38,768 nt of DNA, taken from contig LADW01000037.1 of assembly GCA_000961695.1 (NCBI GenBank), forward strand, positions 1-38,768, read 5' to 3'. The notes below the pieces were generated by a model, which saw nothing but the letters and a program-made list of their open reading frames with translations, was not told where the DNA came from and ran no database searches. The translations under genes were made by a program, and so were the position numbers. Source of the stretch: Hyphomonadaceae bacterium BRH_c29. Lineage in GTDB: Bacteria > Pseudomonadota > Alphaproteobacteria > Caulobacterales > Hyphomonadaceae. This document shows, piece by piece, positions 1-8,451 of the stretch (positions are counted from its first letter, which is position 1; every line of letters begins with the position of its first letter).

Positions 1-191
1 ATGAATCGTGACGGTATGAATAGATAAACTATGCAATTGAGTATTATTGAGTGCTGGCGCGGCGTGCCCGTTGCAGTTGGAATGACATCCATCAAGAGCG
101 AAGGCCGACGCCATTGGCAGACAACTGGACGCAGGTGTGGGGTCCGAGCCGCCAAATCCGCCGACTGCCTGAATCCATTAGACTTACTGTC

Positions 192-221
192 TTTTAATGA
201 CCACATTCGATTGCGTATGAT
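192..221 (+). promoter_or_regulatory. possible promoter upstream of the Do-like protease
   Basis: A TATGAT hexamer at 216-221 matches the -10 consensus at five of six positions. A weak AT-rich -35 candidate, TTTTAA, lies 18 bases upstream at 192-197. The rest of 1-276 holds no convincing gene: the only open frame, at 31-228, has no ribosome-binding site and a composition unlike coding sequence here. This is a pattern match only. Confidence 0.25.
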
Positions 222-276
222 TATGTAACGTTCACCGGACAAACGGCTATTTTTCAGCGAGTTGGAGAGAGAAATC

Positions 277-1818
277 ATGAAACTTGGCATTTCTCGGCAG
301 GCATTGGTTGCAGCACTTTTTGGAGCCGCAGCGGTTGGGGCCCTGTCGATCGCGCCTCAGATTCTCAGCCCGGAGGCGGGCGCACAGCCGATCGCCATCC
401 AGGCGCCCCCAGGCGCGCCGATGAGTTTCGCGGATCTGATCGAGCGCGTTGAACCCGCTGTTGTCAGCGTCAACGTCGTCTCCGAGCGCAAGGTCAATGA
501 CACCGCCGACATGCAGCAATTCTTCGAACAGTTCCGCGGTCTGCCGGGGCTCGACGAATTCCTCGAACAGCGCCGCCAGCAAGAGGAAGACGGCGACGCG
601 GAGCCTGAAACCCAGGAAGCGCGTTCGCTCGGCTCCGGCTTCATCATTTCTCAGGACGGCTATATCGTGACCAACAATCACGTGGTCGAAGATGCGGTTC
701 AGATCGAGATCGTCACCAAGGACGGCAAGACGTATGATGCCGAACTGGTCGGCACCGATCCCGATACCGACCTCGCCGTCATCCGCATCAAGGACAAGGG
801 CAAGTATCCTTACGTCCGCTTTGGCAATTCCCACAATCTGCGCAAGGGCGACTGGGTTGTCGCGCTCGGCAACCCGTTCGGCTTCAGCGGCACGGCAACG
901 GCCGGCATCCTCTCGGCGGATGGCCGCGAGCTCGGCAATGAAAGCCCGTACACGGACTTCCTCCAGATCGACGCTGCCATCAACCGCGGCAACTCTGGCG
1001 GCCCGACCTTTGACCTTCAGGGCAATGTGGTCGGTGTGAACACCCAGATCCTGTCGCCCACCGGCGGTTCTGTCGGCATCGGCTTCGCCATCCCGGCGGA
1101 ACTGGCCCAGGAAGTGACGCAGGCAATCATCAAGAACGGCCACGTCTCGCGCGGCTGGCTCGGCGTCCAGATCCAGGACCTCACCGAGGACATGGCTGAA
1201 GCTCAGGGTATGGAAGGGAATGACGGCGCGATCATCGCTGACGTGACCGAAGAAAGCCCGGCCCAGAAGGGCGGCCTTCAGCGCGGCGACATCATCCTGT
1301 CGGTCAACGGCCAGAAGGTGAATGACGCCACGTCGACAACCCGCATCGTCGGGCGCCTGATCGCCAATACGTCGAACAAGTTCGACATCATGCGCGGCGG
1401 CAAACGCCAGACGATCAATGTCGTGGTCGGCGAACGCGGCGACAGCCTGACGGCCCAGCGCATCCCCGCTTCGGCCCTCAGCAAGGACGGCGCAGAGAAT
1501 GGCGATGAATCGAGCATGGATTCGCTCGGCGTCACCTTCATTCCGCTCGACGACGAGATGCGTGAGCGTCTTGGCCTCGACAAGGATGAAGCGGGCCTCG
1601 TGATTTCCGAAGTGGTGAAGGGCGGCGTCATCGACGAAGCCGGCCTGCAGCGCGGCATGGTCCTCCTGGAAGCCAACAACGAGCCGGTTTCGAGTGTTGA
1701 TGTCCTGAATAAGGCCATCGATGCGGCGAAGAAAGCCAACCGGACAAAGGTTCTGATTGCCGTTCGCGTCGGTCAGATCACGGCCTACCGCACTATCGAC
1801 ATCAGCGAAGACAAGTGA
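277..1818 (+). CDS. degP: Do-like (DegP/DegQ/MucD) periplasmic serine protease
   Basis: Periplasmic HtrA-family protease and chaperone that degrades or holds misfolded envelope proteins. The 513-residue product has an N-terminal signal or anchor segment (about 8-28), a trypsin-like domain and two PDZ domains (about 280-370 and 415-505). The catalytic triad is visible as H135 in NNHVV, D165 in TDLAV and S240 in GNSGGP. Before the protease core is a charged, Q/E-rich insert (about 78-115), typical of the Q-linker/LA loop region. I chose ATG 277 over an upstream TTG at 262 because GGAGAG sits at 264-269, properly spaced for 277. A two-component system starts 34 bases downstream, so this is likely the first gene of an envelope-stress operon. 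Family assignment is secure; the choice of degP over degQ or mucD as name is arbitrary. Confidence 0.95.
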   Translation: MKLGISRQALVAALFGAAAVGALSIAPQILSPEAGAQPIAIQAPPGAPMSFADLIERVEPAVVSVNVVSERKVNDTADMQQFFEQFRGLPGLDEFLEQRRQQEEDGDAEPETQEARSLGSGFIISQDGYIVTNNHVVEDAVQIEIVTKDGKTYDAELVGTDPDTDLAVIRIKDKGKYPYVRFGNSHNLRKGDWVVALGNPFGFSGTATAGILSADGRELGNESPYTDFLQIDAAINRGNSGGPTFDLQGNVVGVNTQILSPTGGSVGIGFAIPAELAQEVTQAIIKNGHVSRGWLGVQIQDLTEDMAEAQGMEGNDGAIIADVTEESPAQKGGLQRGDIILSVNGQKVNDATSTTRIVGRLIANTSNKFDIMRGGKRQTINVVVGERGDSLTAQRIPASALSKDGAENGDESSMDSLGVTFIPLDDEMRERLGLDKDEAGLVISEVVKGGVIDEAGLQRGMVLLEANNEPVSSVDVLNKAIDAAKKANRTKVLIAVRVGQITAYRTIDISEDK

Positions 1819-1852
1819 GACGGATATGTTAGAGACTATTCAGGAGACTCCC

Positions 1853-2527
1853 ATGCACGTGCTGGTGATCGAGGACGATGCCGAAATGGCCGGTTTCATC
1901 GAGAAGGTTCTCGTTGAAGCAGGGCACACGGTGGACAAGGCCGACGATGGCGAGCGCGGCCTTGAGAAGGCCCGCTCCGAAGAGTTCGACGCCATGGTCG
2001 TCGACCGGATGCTGCCCGAAAAGGACGGCCTGACCCTGCTGCGGGAATTCCGCGATGCAGGCGGCACCACGCCGGCGCTGTTCCTGTCGGCGCTCGGCGA
2101 CGTTCAGAACAAGGTGCAGGGCCTCAAGGCCGGCGCCGAAGACTATCTGGCCAAACCATTCGCTCCGGCCGAACTGGCTGCGCGCGTCGAGGCCCTCGGC
2201 CGCCGCCAGCCCGGTCAGGAACCTCCGGTCACCGTGCTGAAAGCGGGCGACCTGGAAATGAGCCTGCTGACCCGCAAGGTCACACGGGCCGGTCAGAAGA
2301 TCGATCTTCAGCCGCGCGAATTCCGGCTGCTGGAATACCTGATGCGCCATGCCGGCCAGGTGGTGACCCGCACCATGCTGCTGGAAAAGGTGTGGGACTA
2401 TAATTTCGATCCACAGACCAATGTGATCGACGTGCACGTCTCGCGCCTGCGTGCCAAGATCGACAAGGAATTCGATGAACCGCTGCTGCATACAGTTCGC
2501 GGTGCCGGATACCGGCTGCAGGGCTAG
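1853..2527 (+). CDS. OmpR/PhoB-type response regulator
   Basis: DNA-binding response regulator of 224 residues. The receiver domain (1-115) shows the acidic pair E7/D8/D9, phospho-acceptor D51 in VVDRMLP, S79 and K101 in LAKPF. The C-terminal winged-helix domain (about 127-223) carries the OmpR signatures DLQPREFRLLEYL and VWDYNFDP, ending in HTVRGAGYRL. ATG 1853 is preferred over 1826 because AGGAG lies at 1842-1846, six bases before it. It sits 34 bases after the Do-like protease and 33 bases before its sensor kinase, so the three genes are probably co-transcribed, and the regulator may control the protease. The signal and target genes cannot be read from the sequence. Confidence 0.95.
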   Translation: MHVLVIEDDAEMAGFIEKVLVEAGHTVDKADDGERGLEKARSEEFDAMVVDRMLPEKDGLTLLREFRDAGGTTPALFLSALGDVQNKVQGLKAGAEDYLAKPFAPAELAARVEALGRRQPGQEPPVTVLKAGDLEMSLLTRKVTRAGQKIDLQPREFRLLEYLMRHAGQVVTRTMLLEKVWDYNFDPQTNVIDVHVSRLRAKIDKEFDEPLLHTVRGAGYRLQG

Positions 2528-2560
2528 ACGGACGGGCAGGGCGCTGGCACCTAGCGAGCC

Positions 2561-3961
2561 ATGAAACTCGCCCTGCCGTCTTTCCTTCGAACCACGACGT
2601 TCAAACTGGCGCTGCTTTACAGCGCCATGTTTGCGGCCTTTTCGGCGGCGCTGCTGGTTTATCTCTATTATTCGACGGTCTATTACATCCGCGTCGAGTC
2701 CGACCGGCGGATGGACCTGGAATTCGAACAGCTGGGCAATGCCTACTTCATTGGCGGCATGGAGCGCCTCAGCGAGTCCGTTCTGGAGCGGATGACGCTG
2801 AACGGGTCCACCTTCTATTACTTCCTTGAGGATTCCACGGGCACGCGCCTGGCTGGCCATTTCCAGCGGATGCCGACACATAATCCCGATCTCGACGTCC
2901 AGACGGTCTATTTCGATTTTGATGTGCCCGAGCCGGACGGCACCACGACCGTGCGCCCGGCGGCGGGGCGGATCGTGCGCCTGAAAGACAATGGCGGTGC
3001 CTTGCTGGTGGCGTTCGATACGGCGCAGCAGACAGCCATTGTCGGGCGGATCCAGCGGGCGATCTTCATCGCAGCGCCCATCGGGCTGATCCTGTCGCTT
3101 CTGGGTGGCCTGCTGATCTCTCGCGGGGCAGCCCGGCGCGCGGACGAACTGGCCCGCACGGCGGAGGCTGTGATGGGCGGAGAGCTTGGCCGCCGCGTGC
3201 CTCTGCGCGGATCGGGCGACGAGTTCGACCGGCTCGGCCAGCGGATGAATGCCATGCTCGACCAGATCGAGAAGCTGGTGGAATCGACCCGCAATACCGG
3301 CAACGCCATCGCGCATGACCTGCGCTCGCCACTCTCGCGCCTGCGCAACCGTCTGGAAGTGGCGCTGTCGGAACCGATGTCGAAAGAAAGCGCCGAAGCG
3401 ACTCTGAGCGTCACCGTCGAAGAGGTCGACCGCGTGCTTGACACGTTCAACGCGATCCTGCGGCTGGCGCGCCTTGAAGCCGGGGCCGAAGGCGAACGCG
3501 TGCGCATGAATGTCAGCGATCTGGCCGAACAGCTGGCCGAACTGTTCGAGCCGGCCTTTGATGAGGCCGAATTGGTCTTCCGCAGTCAGATCACCAAAAA
3601 CCTCATGGTTCTGGGTGACCGCGACCTGATCGGGCAGGCCCTGTCCAATCTGCTCGACAATGCCGTGAAATATACCCCCGCTGGCGGGACCATCAGCCTG
3701 ACCGTGGCGCGCGGACCTGAAGGCACCGTAGACCTGACCGTCATCGACAGCGGCCCCGGCGTGCCGGAAGAGGCGCGGGCGCGTGTGGTGCAGCGTTTCC
3801 AGCGCATGGACTCGGCGCGCACCCAGCCCGGCAGCGGGCTTGGCCTCGTCCTGGTTGTGTCGGTCGCGGAAATGCATGGCGGCGAGTTTATCCTGGCCGA
3901 TGGCAGCGGGCCGCCGGAAGCGCCGGGCCTGAAGGCGACATTGCGACTGCCGCGGGCATGA
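2561..3961 (+). CDS. membrane sensor histidine kinase
   Basis: Sensor kinase of 466 residues paired with the regulator upstream. Two membrane segments (about 14-37 and 167-187) flank a periplasmic domain of some 130 residues rich in aromatic and acidic residues, the likely sensing part. A HAMP region follows (about 188-240). The H-box AHDLRSPLSR places the phosphorylated histidine at H252, and the HATPase domain has the N-box NLLDNAVKYTP (363-373), G1 DSGPG (396-400) and G2 GSGLGL (424-429). It begins 33 bases after the regulator stop and ends 8 bases before glnE, so glnE may be translated from the same message. The ligand is unknown; the Do-like protease neighbour points to envelope stress. 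Confidence 0.95.
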   Translation: MKLALPSFLRTTTFKLALLYSAMFAAFSAALLVYLYYSTVYYIRVESDRRMDLEFEQLGNAYFIGGMERLSESVLERMTLNGSTFYYFLEDSTGTRLAGHFQRMPTHNPDLDVQTVYFDFDVPEPDGTTTVRPAAGRIVRLKDNGGALLVAFDTAQQTAIVGRIQRAIFIAAPIGLILSLLGGLLISRGAARRADELARTAEAVMGGELGRRVPLRGSGDEFDRLGQRMNAMLDQIEKLVESTRNTGNAIAHDLRSPLSRLRNRLEVALSEPMSKESAEATLSVTVEEVDRVLDTFNAILRLARLEAGAEGERVRMNVSDLAEQLAELFEPAFDEAELVFRSQITKNLMVLGDRDLIGQALSNLLDNAVKYTPAGGTISLTVARGPEGTVDLTVIDSGPGVPEEARARVVQRFQRMDSARTQPGSGLGLVLVVSVAEMHGGEFILADGSGPPEAPGLKATLRLPRA

Positions 3962-3968
3962 GATCTGT

Positions 3969-6650
3969 ATGCTGAACGTAAAACCCATCGCAGAAACACC
4001 TTCCGCCGCGCTGGAGCTGGCCTCTGCGCGCGCGTCCTATCTTCGCCGCTTGTCCGGCCGTCCGCTGGAGGGCGACTGGCGCGCCGCGCTGAACACGGTT
4101 CGCAGCGTACGGACGCAGGACACCTCATTCGAAGATGCCATGCGCATCCTGCGGCAGGCCAAGCAGGCAGCGCACCTGTCGCTGGCTGGAGAGGATCTTT
4201 CCGGCACGCTGGACGTGATGGACATCACACGCGTTCTGACGGAACTCGCCTGCGAATGCGTCGAGTCGGCGCTGCATGTCGCGCTGGCGCGTCATGGCCT
4301 GAAGGGTGAGGGCATCTTCGCCGTCGCGCTCGGCAAGATGGGCGCGTTCGAGCTGAACTATTCCAGCGATATCGACTTCGTTATCTTCTATGAGCCGGAC
4401 CTGTTCGATGGCGGCGAACGGTCACCCGGCGAGGCGGCGCAGCGGGTCGCGCGCGACATCGTGCGCATGTTCGATGAGATGACCGAAGACGGCTATATCT
4501 TCCGGACGGACCTGCGCCTGCGCCCTGATCCGTCCTCGACGCCGCTGGCCGTCTCCACCGCGATGGCCGATGTCTATTATGAGAGCATCGGCCAGAACTG
4601 GGAGCGGATGGTCTGGATCAAGGCCCGGCCCGCTGCGGGTGACCTGGCTGCTGCCGCACGCCTCATGCGGCGGATGGAGCCTTTCGTCTGGCGCCGCAAT
4701 CTGGACTATTGGGCCATCGGCGACATCCAGGCCATCAAGCGGATGATCAATACCAAGGCCGGCGCGCGGGATTTCAATATTCCGGGGCCTGACATCAAGC
4801 TCGGCCCTGGCGGCATCCGCGAGATCGAGTTCTTCGTCCAGACCCAGCAATTGATCCTGGGTGGCCGCCGCCCGGAATTGCGTGACAATACAACGCTCGG
4901 CGCCATGGAAGCCTTGCGTGCGGGCGGTGTGGTGGCAGCCGAGACAGCGGCCCAGCTGTCCGAGGCTTATCGCCAGTTGCGCAATGTCGAGCACCGCATC
5001 CAGATGCGAAACGATGAGCAGACGCACACCGTTCCGAAAGACACCGAGTCGCGCGAAGCCGTCGCCTTCCTGTGCGGCTATGACACTCTTGCCACCTTTG
5101 ACCGCGACTTGCTGGACACTCGCCGGATCGTGCAGGATGCATATGACAACCTGTTCGCCATGGAAGACCGCGTGGCCGACGAAAGCCGGCTCGGCAATCT
5201 TGTCTTCACCGGCGTTGATGATGATCCGGGAACGGTGGAGACACTGAGCGGTCTTGGTTTCAGTGACCCAAGCGCCGCAATCGAGACCGTGCGAGGCTGG
5301 CACCGGGGGCGGGTGCCGGCAACGCGCACCGGGCGTGGCCGCGAATTGCTGACCGCCATCCTGCCGCGCCTGTTGGAAGACATGGGCAAGACGGGCGAGC
5401 CGGATGAGGCTTTCCGCTGGTTCTCGCGCTTTTTCAGCGGGCTGTCCTCCGGGGTGCAGATCCTCTCGATGCTGATGGCAGAGCCGGACCTGCTGGACGA
5501 TCTTGTCGCGACGCTGGCGCTCGCGCCGCGCCTCGCCGAGATCCTGTCACGCCGTCCGGACTTGCTGGAGGCGCTGGTCAGCGGTCAGCCGCCCGTGCGC
5601 CCGGTTCTTGGTGCGGACACAAGTTTCGATGCCGCGCTGGATGCCTGGCGGCGCTATCACCGGGAACAGAATTTCCTGACCGGCCACCGTCTGCTGCACG
5701 GTCTTATCCCGGCGCGCGATGCGGCGGAATACTGGACGGCGCTGGCGGACGATACGATCTGCGAGATGGCCGCTGCTGCGAAGTGCGAGACCGAGCGGCG
5801 CAATGGGCCTCAACCCGGCCGCTGGGCCGTGTTCGCCATGGGCAAGCTCGGCGGCAAGGAACTGACGGCGGGGTCTGATCTCGACATTATCGTGATCTAT
5901 GACGCCGACCCGATGGAGGCGCAGACCTGGTACACGCGCTTCACCCAGCGGCTTATCACGGCCCTGACTGCCCCCACAGCGGAAGGGGCGCTGTACGAAG
6001 TGGACATGCGGCTGCGCCCGTCTGGCCGGGCGGGGCCTGTCGCGGTCAGCCTGTCGGCCTTTGATACCTACCAGAACCAGGAAGCCTGGACCTGGGAACA
6101 TATGGCGCTGACCCGCCTGCGCCCTGTCACCGGGGATACGGATCTCGGACGCACGGTGATGAACATCGCCGCCGATGCGATCATCAGCCGTGCCCGGACC
6201 AATGCCGACACTATTCCTGCAGACATTACGGACATGCGCGAGCGTCTCTATCGTGAGAAGCCGGGCAAGGGGCTGTGGGATCTCAAAACGGCTGAGGGCG
6301 GATTGATCGATGTGGAGTTCGTCGTGCAGCAGGACATGCTGCTCAGCGGCAAGCGGGATGCGATCCTGGCGTCCACTCTGGAGGCGATAGCGCACGCGTC
6401 CCTCGACGCGGAAGAACGCTGTCTGCTGACCGGTGGGGCGCAGTTGCTGCAGGCTCTGCAACAGGTCCAGCGTGTGGCCATCGGTACGGAAACCCGTTCG
6501 GACGCCATGCCGGCTGGCCTTCGCGACCGCCTCTGCCGCGCTGTGGAAGCAGAAAGCTTTCAAGCGCTTGAAGTAGAATTATCCGCCGTGAAAACAAGGC
6601 TGCATGCACTCGCGGCAAAAAAACTTCAGCTCAGCGCGACGGAAAGCTGA
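3969..6650 (+). CDS. glnE: bifunctional glutamine synthetase adenylyltransferase / adenylyl-removing enzyme
   Basis: Adds or removes AMP on glutamine synthetase according to nitrogen status signalled through PII. The protein has 893 residues with two nucleotidyltransferase domains. The N-terminal (removing) domain carries ALGKMGAFELNYSSDIDF (metal ligands D134 and D136). The C-terminal (adding) domain carries AMGKLGGKELTAGSDLDI near 5836-5890. MRLRPSGRAGP and LRLRPDPSS are the conserved basic motifs that follow each active site. The region before the first active site is roughly 30-50 residues shorter than I recall for enterobacterial GlnE; no in-frame start exists upstream before the kinase gene, so a naturally short N-terminus is likelier than a wrong start. 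Its placement directly behind the two-component operon is a recognisable alphaproteobacterial arrangement. Confidence 0.95.
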   Translation: MLNVKPIAETPSAALELASARASYLRRLSGRPLEGDWRAALNTVRSVRTQDTSFEDAMRILRQAKQAAHLSLAGEDLSGTLDVMDITRVLTELACECVESALHVALARHGLKGEGIFAVALGKMGAFELNYSSDIDFVIFYEPDLFDGGERSPGEAAQRVARDIVRMFDEMTEDGYIFRTDLRLRPDPSSTPLAVSTAMADVYYESIGQNWERMVWIKARPAAGDLAAAARLMRRMEPFVWRRNLDYWAIGDIQAIKRMINTKAGARDFNIPGPDIKLGPGGIREIEFFVQTQQLILGGRRPELRDNTTLGAMEALRAGGVVAAETAAQLSEAYRQLRNVEHRIQMRNDEQTHTVPKDTESREAVAFLCGYDTLATFDRDLLDTRRIVQDAYDNLFAMEDRVADESRLGNLVFTGVDDDPGTVETLSGLGFSDPSAAIETVRGWHRGRVPATRTGRGRELLTAILPRLLEDMGKTGEPDEAFRWFSRFFSGLSSGVQILSMLMAEPDLLDDLVATLALAPRLAEILSRRPDLLEALVSGQPPVRPVLGADTSFDAALDAWRRYHREQNFLTGHRLLHGLIPARDAAEYWTALADDTICEMAAAAKCETERRNGPQPGRWAVFAMGKLGGKELTAGSDLDIIVIYDADPMEAQTWYTRFTQRLITALTAPTAEGALYEVDMRLRPSGRAGPVAVSLSAFDTYQNQEAWTWEHMALTRLRPVTGDTDLGRTVMNIAADAIISRARTNADTIPADITDMRERLYREKPGKGLWDLKTAEGGLIDVEFVVQQDMLLSGKRDAILASTLEAIAHASLDAEERCLLTGGAQLLQALQQVQRVAIGTETRSDAMPAGLRDRLCRAVEAESFQALEVELSAVKTRLHALAAKKLQLSATES

Positions 6651-6674
6651 TGCCCTCTCGTTCAACATTCAATA

Positions 6675-6696
6675 GCCGCCGAGACAACAAGGCGGC
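6675..6696. terminator. weak inverted repeat after glnE
   Basis: GCCGCC (6675-6680) pairs with GGCGGC (6691-6696) around a 10-base loop. No U-tract follows, so this is at best a weak or factor-dependent terminator or an mRNA-stabilising hairpin between glnE and the EF-hand gene. Confidence 0.3.
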
Positions 6697-6719
6697 CGTG
6701 AATAAGAGGAGTTACCCCT

Positions 6720-7343
6720 ATGAAACGCATTTTTCTCGCAACGGTATCGCTGGCGGCAGTTGCCGCGCTCGCAATCCCGGCCGCGGCACAAGCGCCCGGC
6801 GGTGGCGGACAGATGGGACGTTCCGACATGATGAAGCAGCGTCTTGCTGCAATTGATCTGAATGATGACGGAACCATCACCCAGGCCGAGATGAAAGAAC
6901 ACCGCGATGCCATGTTTGACGGCATCGACATCAATGGCGACGGCACTCTGTCCAAGGAAGAGCTGACGGCGCATCAGGAAACCATGCGGGCCGCGATGGA
7001 TACACAGCGCGCGACCCGCAAGGCCGAACGGTTTGCGGCGATGGACACCAATGGGGATGGCGTTCTTTCCGTGGAGGAGTTCTCGGTGCGCCAGGGTGGC
7101 CGCAGTATGAAAATGGGCGGCAAGCGTGGCGACTGGAAAGTCATGCGCGGTGGCATGTCCTTCGAAGGCCTTGATAAAGACGGCAATGGCGCCGTTTCGA
7201 GGGCGGAGTTCGAATCTCAGGAACCGATGCTGTTCACTCGCTTCGATCAGGATGGCGATGGTGTCATCGTCATCGACGAGATCAAACCGCCTCGCGATGG
7301 CAGACGGGGTGGCATGCCGCCGCCTCCGCCGGAAGACCAATAA
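6720..7343 (+). CDS. secreted EF-hand protein with five calcium-binding loops
   Basis: Predicted periplasmic calcium-binding protein of 207 residues. A signal peptide (about 1-23, cleavage after AAA or AQA) precedes five canonical EF loops starting at D46 (DLNDDGTI), D70 (DINGDGTL), D109 (DTNGDGVL), D152 (DKDGNGAV) and D176 (DQDGDGVI). Loop positions 1, 3, 5 and 12 are acidic or amide residues in nearly all of them. Loops 1-2 and 4-5 can pair; loop 3 stands alone beside a basic Gly/Lys/Arg-rich linker (125-145). The C-terminus is proline-rich. GAGGAG at about 6706-6711 sets the start. The ECF sigma operon begins 107 bases downstream in the same direction, which suggests a link between periplasmic calcium or metal and that regulator. 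Function beyond cation binding is unknown. Confidence 0.9.
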   Translation: MKRIFLATVSLAAVAALAIPAAAQAPGGGGQMGRSDMMKQRLAAIDLNDDGTITQAEMKEHRDAMFDGIDINGDGTLSKEELTAHQETMRAAMDTQRATRKAERFAAMDTNGDGVLSVEEFSVRQGGRSMKMGGKRGDWKVMRGGMSFEGLDKDGNGAVSRAEFESQEPMLFTRFDQDGDGVIVIDEIKPPRDGRRGGMPPPPPEDQ

Positions 7344-7347
7344 CAGG

Positions 7348-7363
7348 TCAGGCTCTGGCCTGA
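7348..7363 (+). terminator. small hairpin after the EF-hand gene
   Basis: TCAGGC (7348-7353) pairs with GCCTGA (7358-7363) around the tetraloop TCTG. No run of T follows. It could be a weak or partial terminator separating the EF-hand gene from the sigma operon. Confidence 0.3.
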
Positions 7364-7450
7364 TGGGCCGGGTGAACGCAAGCATCCTTGCAAGACCCCT
7401 TATCGCATTGCGCGCGTGCATTCGGCCCATACTGGAGTAAGCTCGGTTCC

Positions 7451-7993
7451 GTGGCTTTTCTATCGGATCTCGACCAGATTACACGGGCGGCAGCGGGGGA
7501 CCCCTCTGCCGCTTCGTGGCTGGTTGATCGGTATTCACCTGGAGTAATTGGCCTGGCGACACGAATGCTGGGCGACCGGACAGAAGCAGAAGACGTGACT
7601 CAGGAGACGTTCATTCGCGCATGGAAAGCGCTGCCCACGTGGGAGCCGAGGGCGAAATTTTCGACCTGGCTGCACCGGGTTGCGTTGAACCTCTGCTACG
7701 ACATCCTGCGCAAGCGTCGCGAATCCCTGCCGGGCGAGTTGCCCGAGATGACCGATCCTGAGCTGACGCCGCCTGAACGCCTGGATCAGAGCGAACGTGT
7801 CCAGGCGATTGAGGCGGCAATTGCCGCACTTCCTGAGCGCCAGGCGGCGGCTTTGACCCTCTGTGCACTGCAAGGACACTCTCAGGCCGAGGCAGCCGAA
7901 ATTATGGAAACAAGTGAAGAAGCCCTGGAAAGTTTGCTGGCACGCGCAAGACGCAGCCTGAGAACCACATTGGCCGAACGGAGCGCAGCATGA
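7451..7993 (+). CDS. ECF-type RNA polymerase sigma factor
   Basis: Group IV sigma factor of 180 residues that should direct RNA polymerase to a small stress regulon. Region 2 (about 15-88) shows AEDVTQETFIRAWKA and FSTWLHRVALN; region 4 (about 115-175) shows ALPERQAAALTLC and the helix-turn-helix around QAEAAEIMETSEEALESLLARAR. No regions 1 or 3 are present, as expected. I use GTG 7451 because conserved ECF sequence begins right there; a GGAG lies at 7434-7437, rather far, so a start inside the 63 bases upstream remains possible. Its stop overlaps the next gene's start (ATGA), and that gene overlaps the third the same way, giving a translationally coupled trio like the cnrYXH class of sigma/anti-sigma/sensor sets. 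Confidence 0.93.
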   Translation: MAFLSDLDQITRAAAGDPSAASWLVDRYSPGVIGLATRMLGDRTEAEDVTQETFIRAWKALPTWEPRAKFSTWLHRVALNLCYDILRKRRESLPGELPEMTDPELTPPERLDQSERVQAIEAAIAALPERQAAALTLCALQGHSQAEAAEIMETSEEALESLLARARRSLRTTLAERSAA

Positions 7994-8451
7994 CAAAATC
8001 TTTGAACGATGCAAGGATCCTCGACCTGATTGAGGCGTATGGCGCAGACCCGGCAGCCTTTCCGGAGGCCGAGCGGGCAGGTGCCGCGCGCCGTCTGGCC
8101 GAGGCGCCTGCCGTATTCGCCACCGCACTGGCCGATGCGCGCCGTCTGGACAGCGCCCTCCGCCTGTTGCCGGAGGTGACCGTACCACCCGCCCTGCGCG
8201 CCAGCCTGCTGGCAAGTGCGCCGACCCCGAAGAAAGCCGTGCGCAGCGGCGCTGGCCTGAAGCGTTTCCTGCCTGCCTGGCTGCCGGCAGGGGCGCTGGC
8301 TTCGCTCGCCGTGGGCGTGCTGGTGGGCGTGAACGTCGCGGCGCCGGTATCTGTTGCCAGCGTCACGCCTGCGGTCGATGAAGCCGATTCCGTCATGTAT
8401 GCCGCGCTGGGCTTTGGGGACTATGATTTGATGAGCGAGACCACCGAATGA
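7990..8451 (+). CDS. one-helix membrane protein, candidate anti-sigma factor
   Basis: Unrecognised protein of 153 residues. Residues 1-90 are a helical, charged and alanine-rich cytoplasmic part with the repeated look of a short helical bundle. A single membrane segment (about 97-118, PAWLPAGALASLAVGVLVGV) follows, leaving a 35-residue acidic periplasmic tail. This topology and the ATGA overlap with the ECF sigma gene make it the obvious candidate for the anti-sigma factor. It has no cysteine at all, so it is not a zinc-binding (ZAS, HxxxCxxC) anti-sigma protein. Role inferred from position and topology only. Confidence 0.75.
   Translation: MTKSLNDARILDLIEAYGADPAAFPEAERAGAARRLAEAPAVFATALADARRLDSALRLLPEVTVPPALRASLLASAPTPKKAVRSGAGLKRFLPAWLPAGALASLAVGVLVGVNVAAPVSVASVTPAVDEADSVMYAALGFGDYDLMSETTE

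Noticed and set aside
31..228. Open frame of 65 residues upstream of the Do-like protease
   Set aside because: No ribosome-binding site, lower GC and no third-position bias like the true genes; looks like intergenic DNA.
1829..3988. 719-residue open frame on the reverse strand across the regulator and kinase genes
   Set aside because: It lies antisense to two clear genes and is full of His/Gln/Arg-rich low-quality sequence; in GC-rich genes codons that would read as stops on the other strand are rare.
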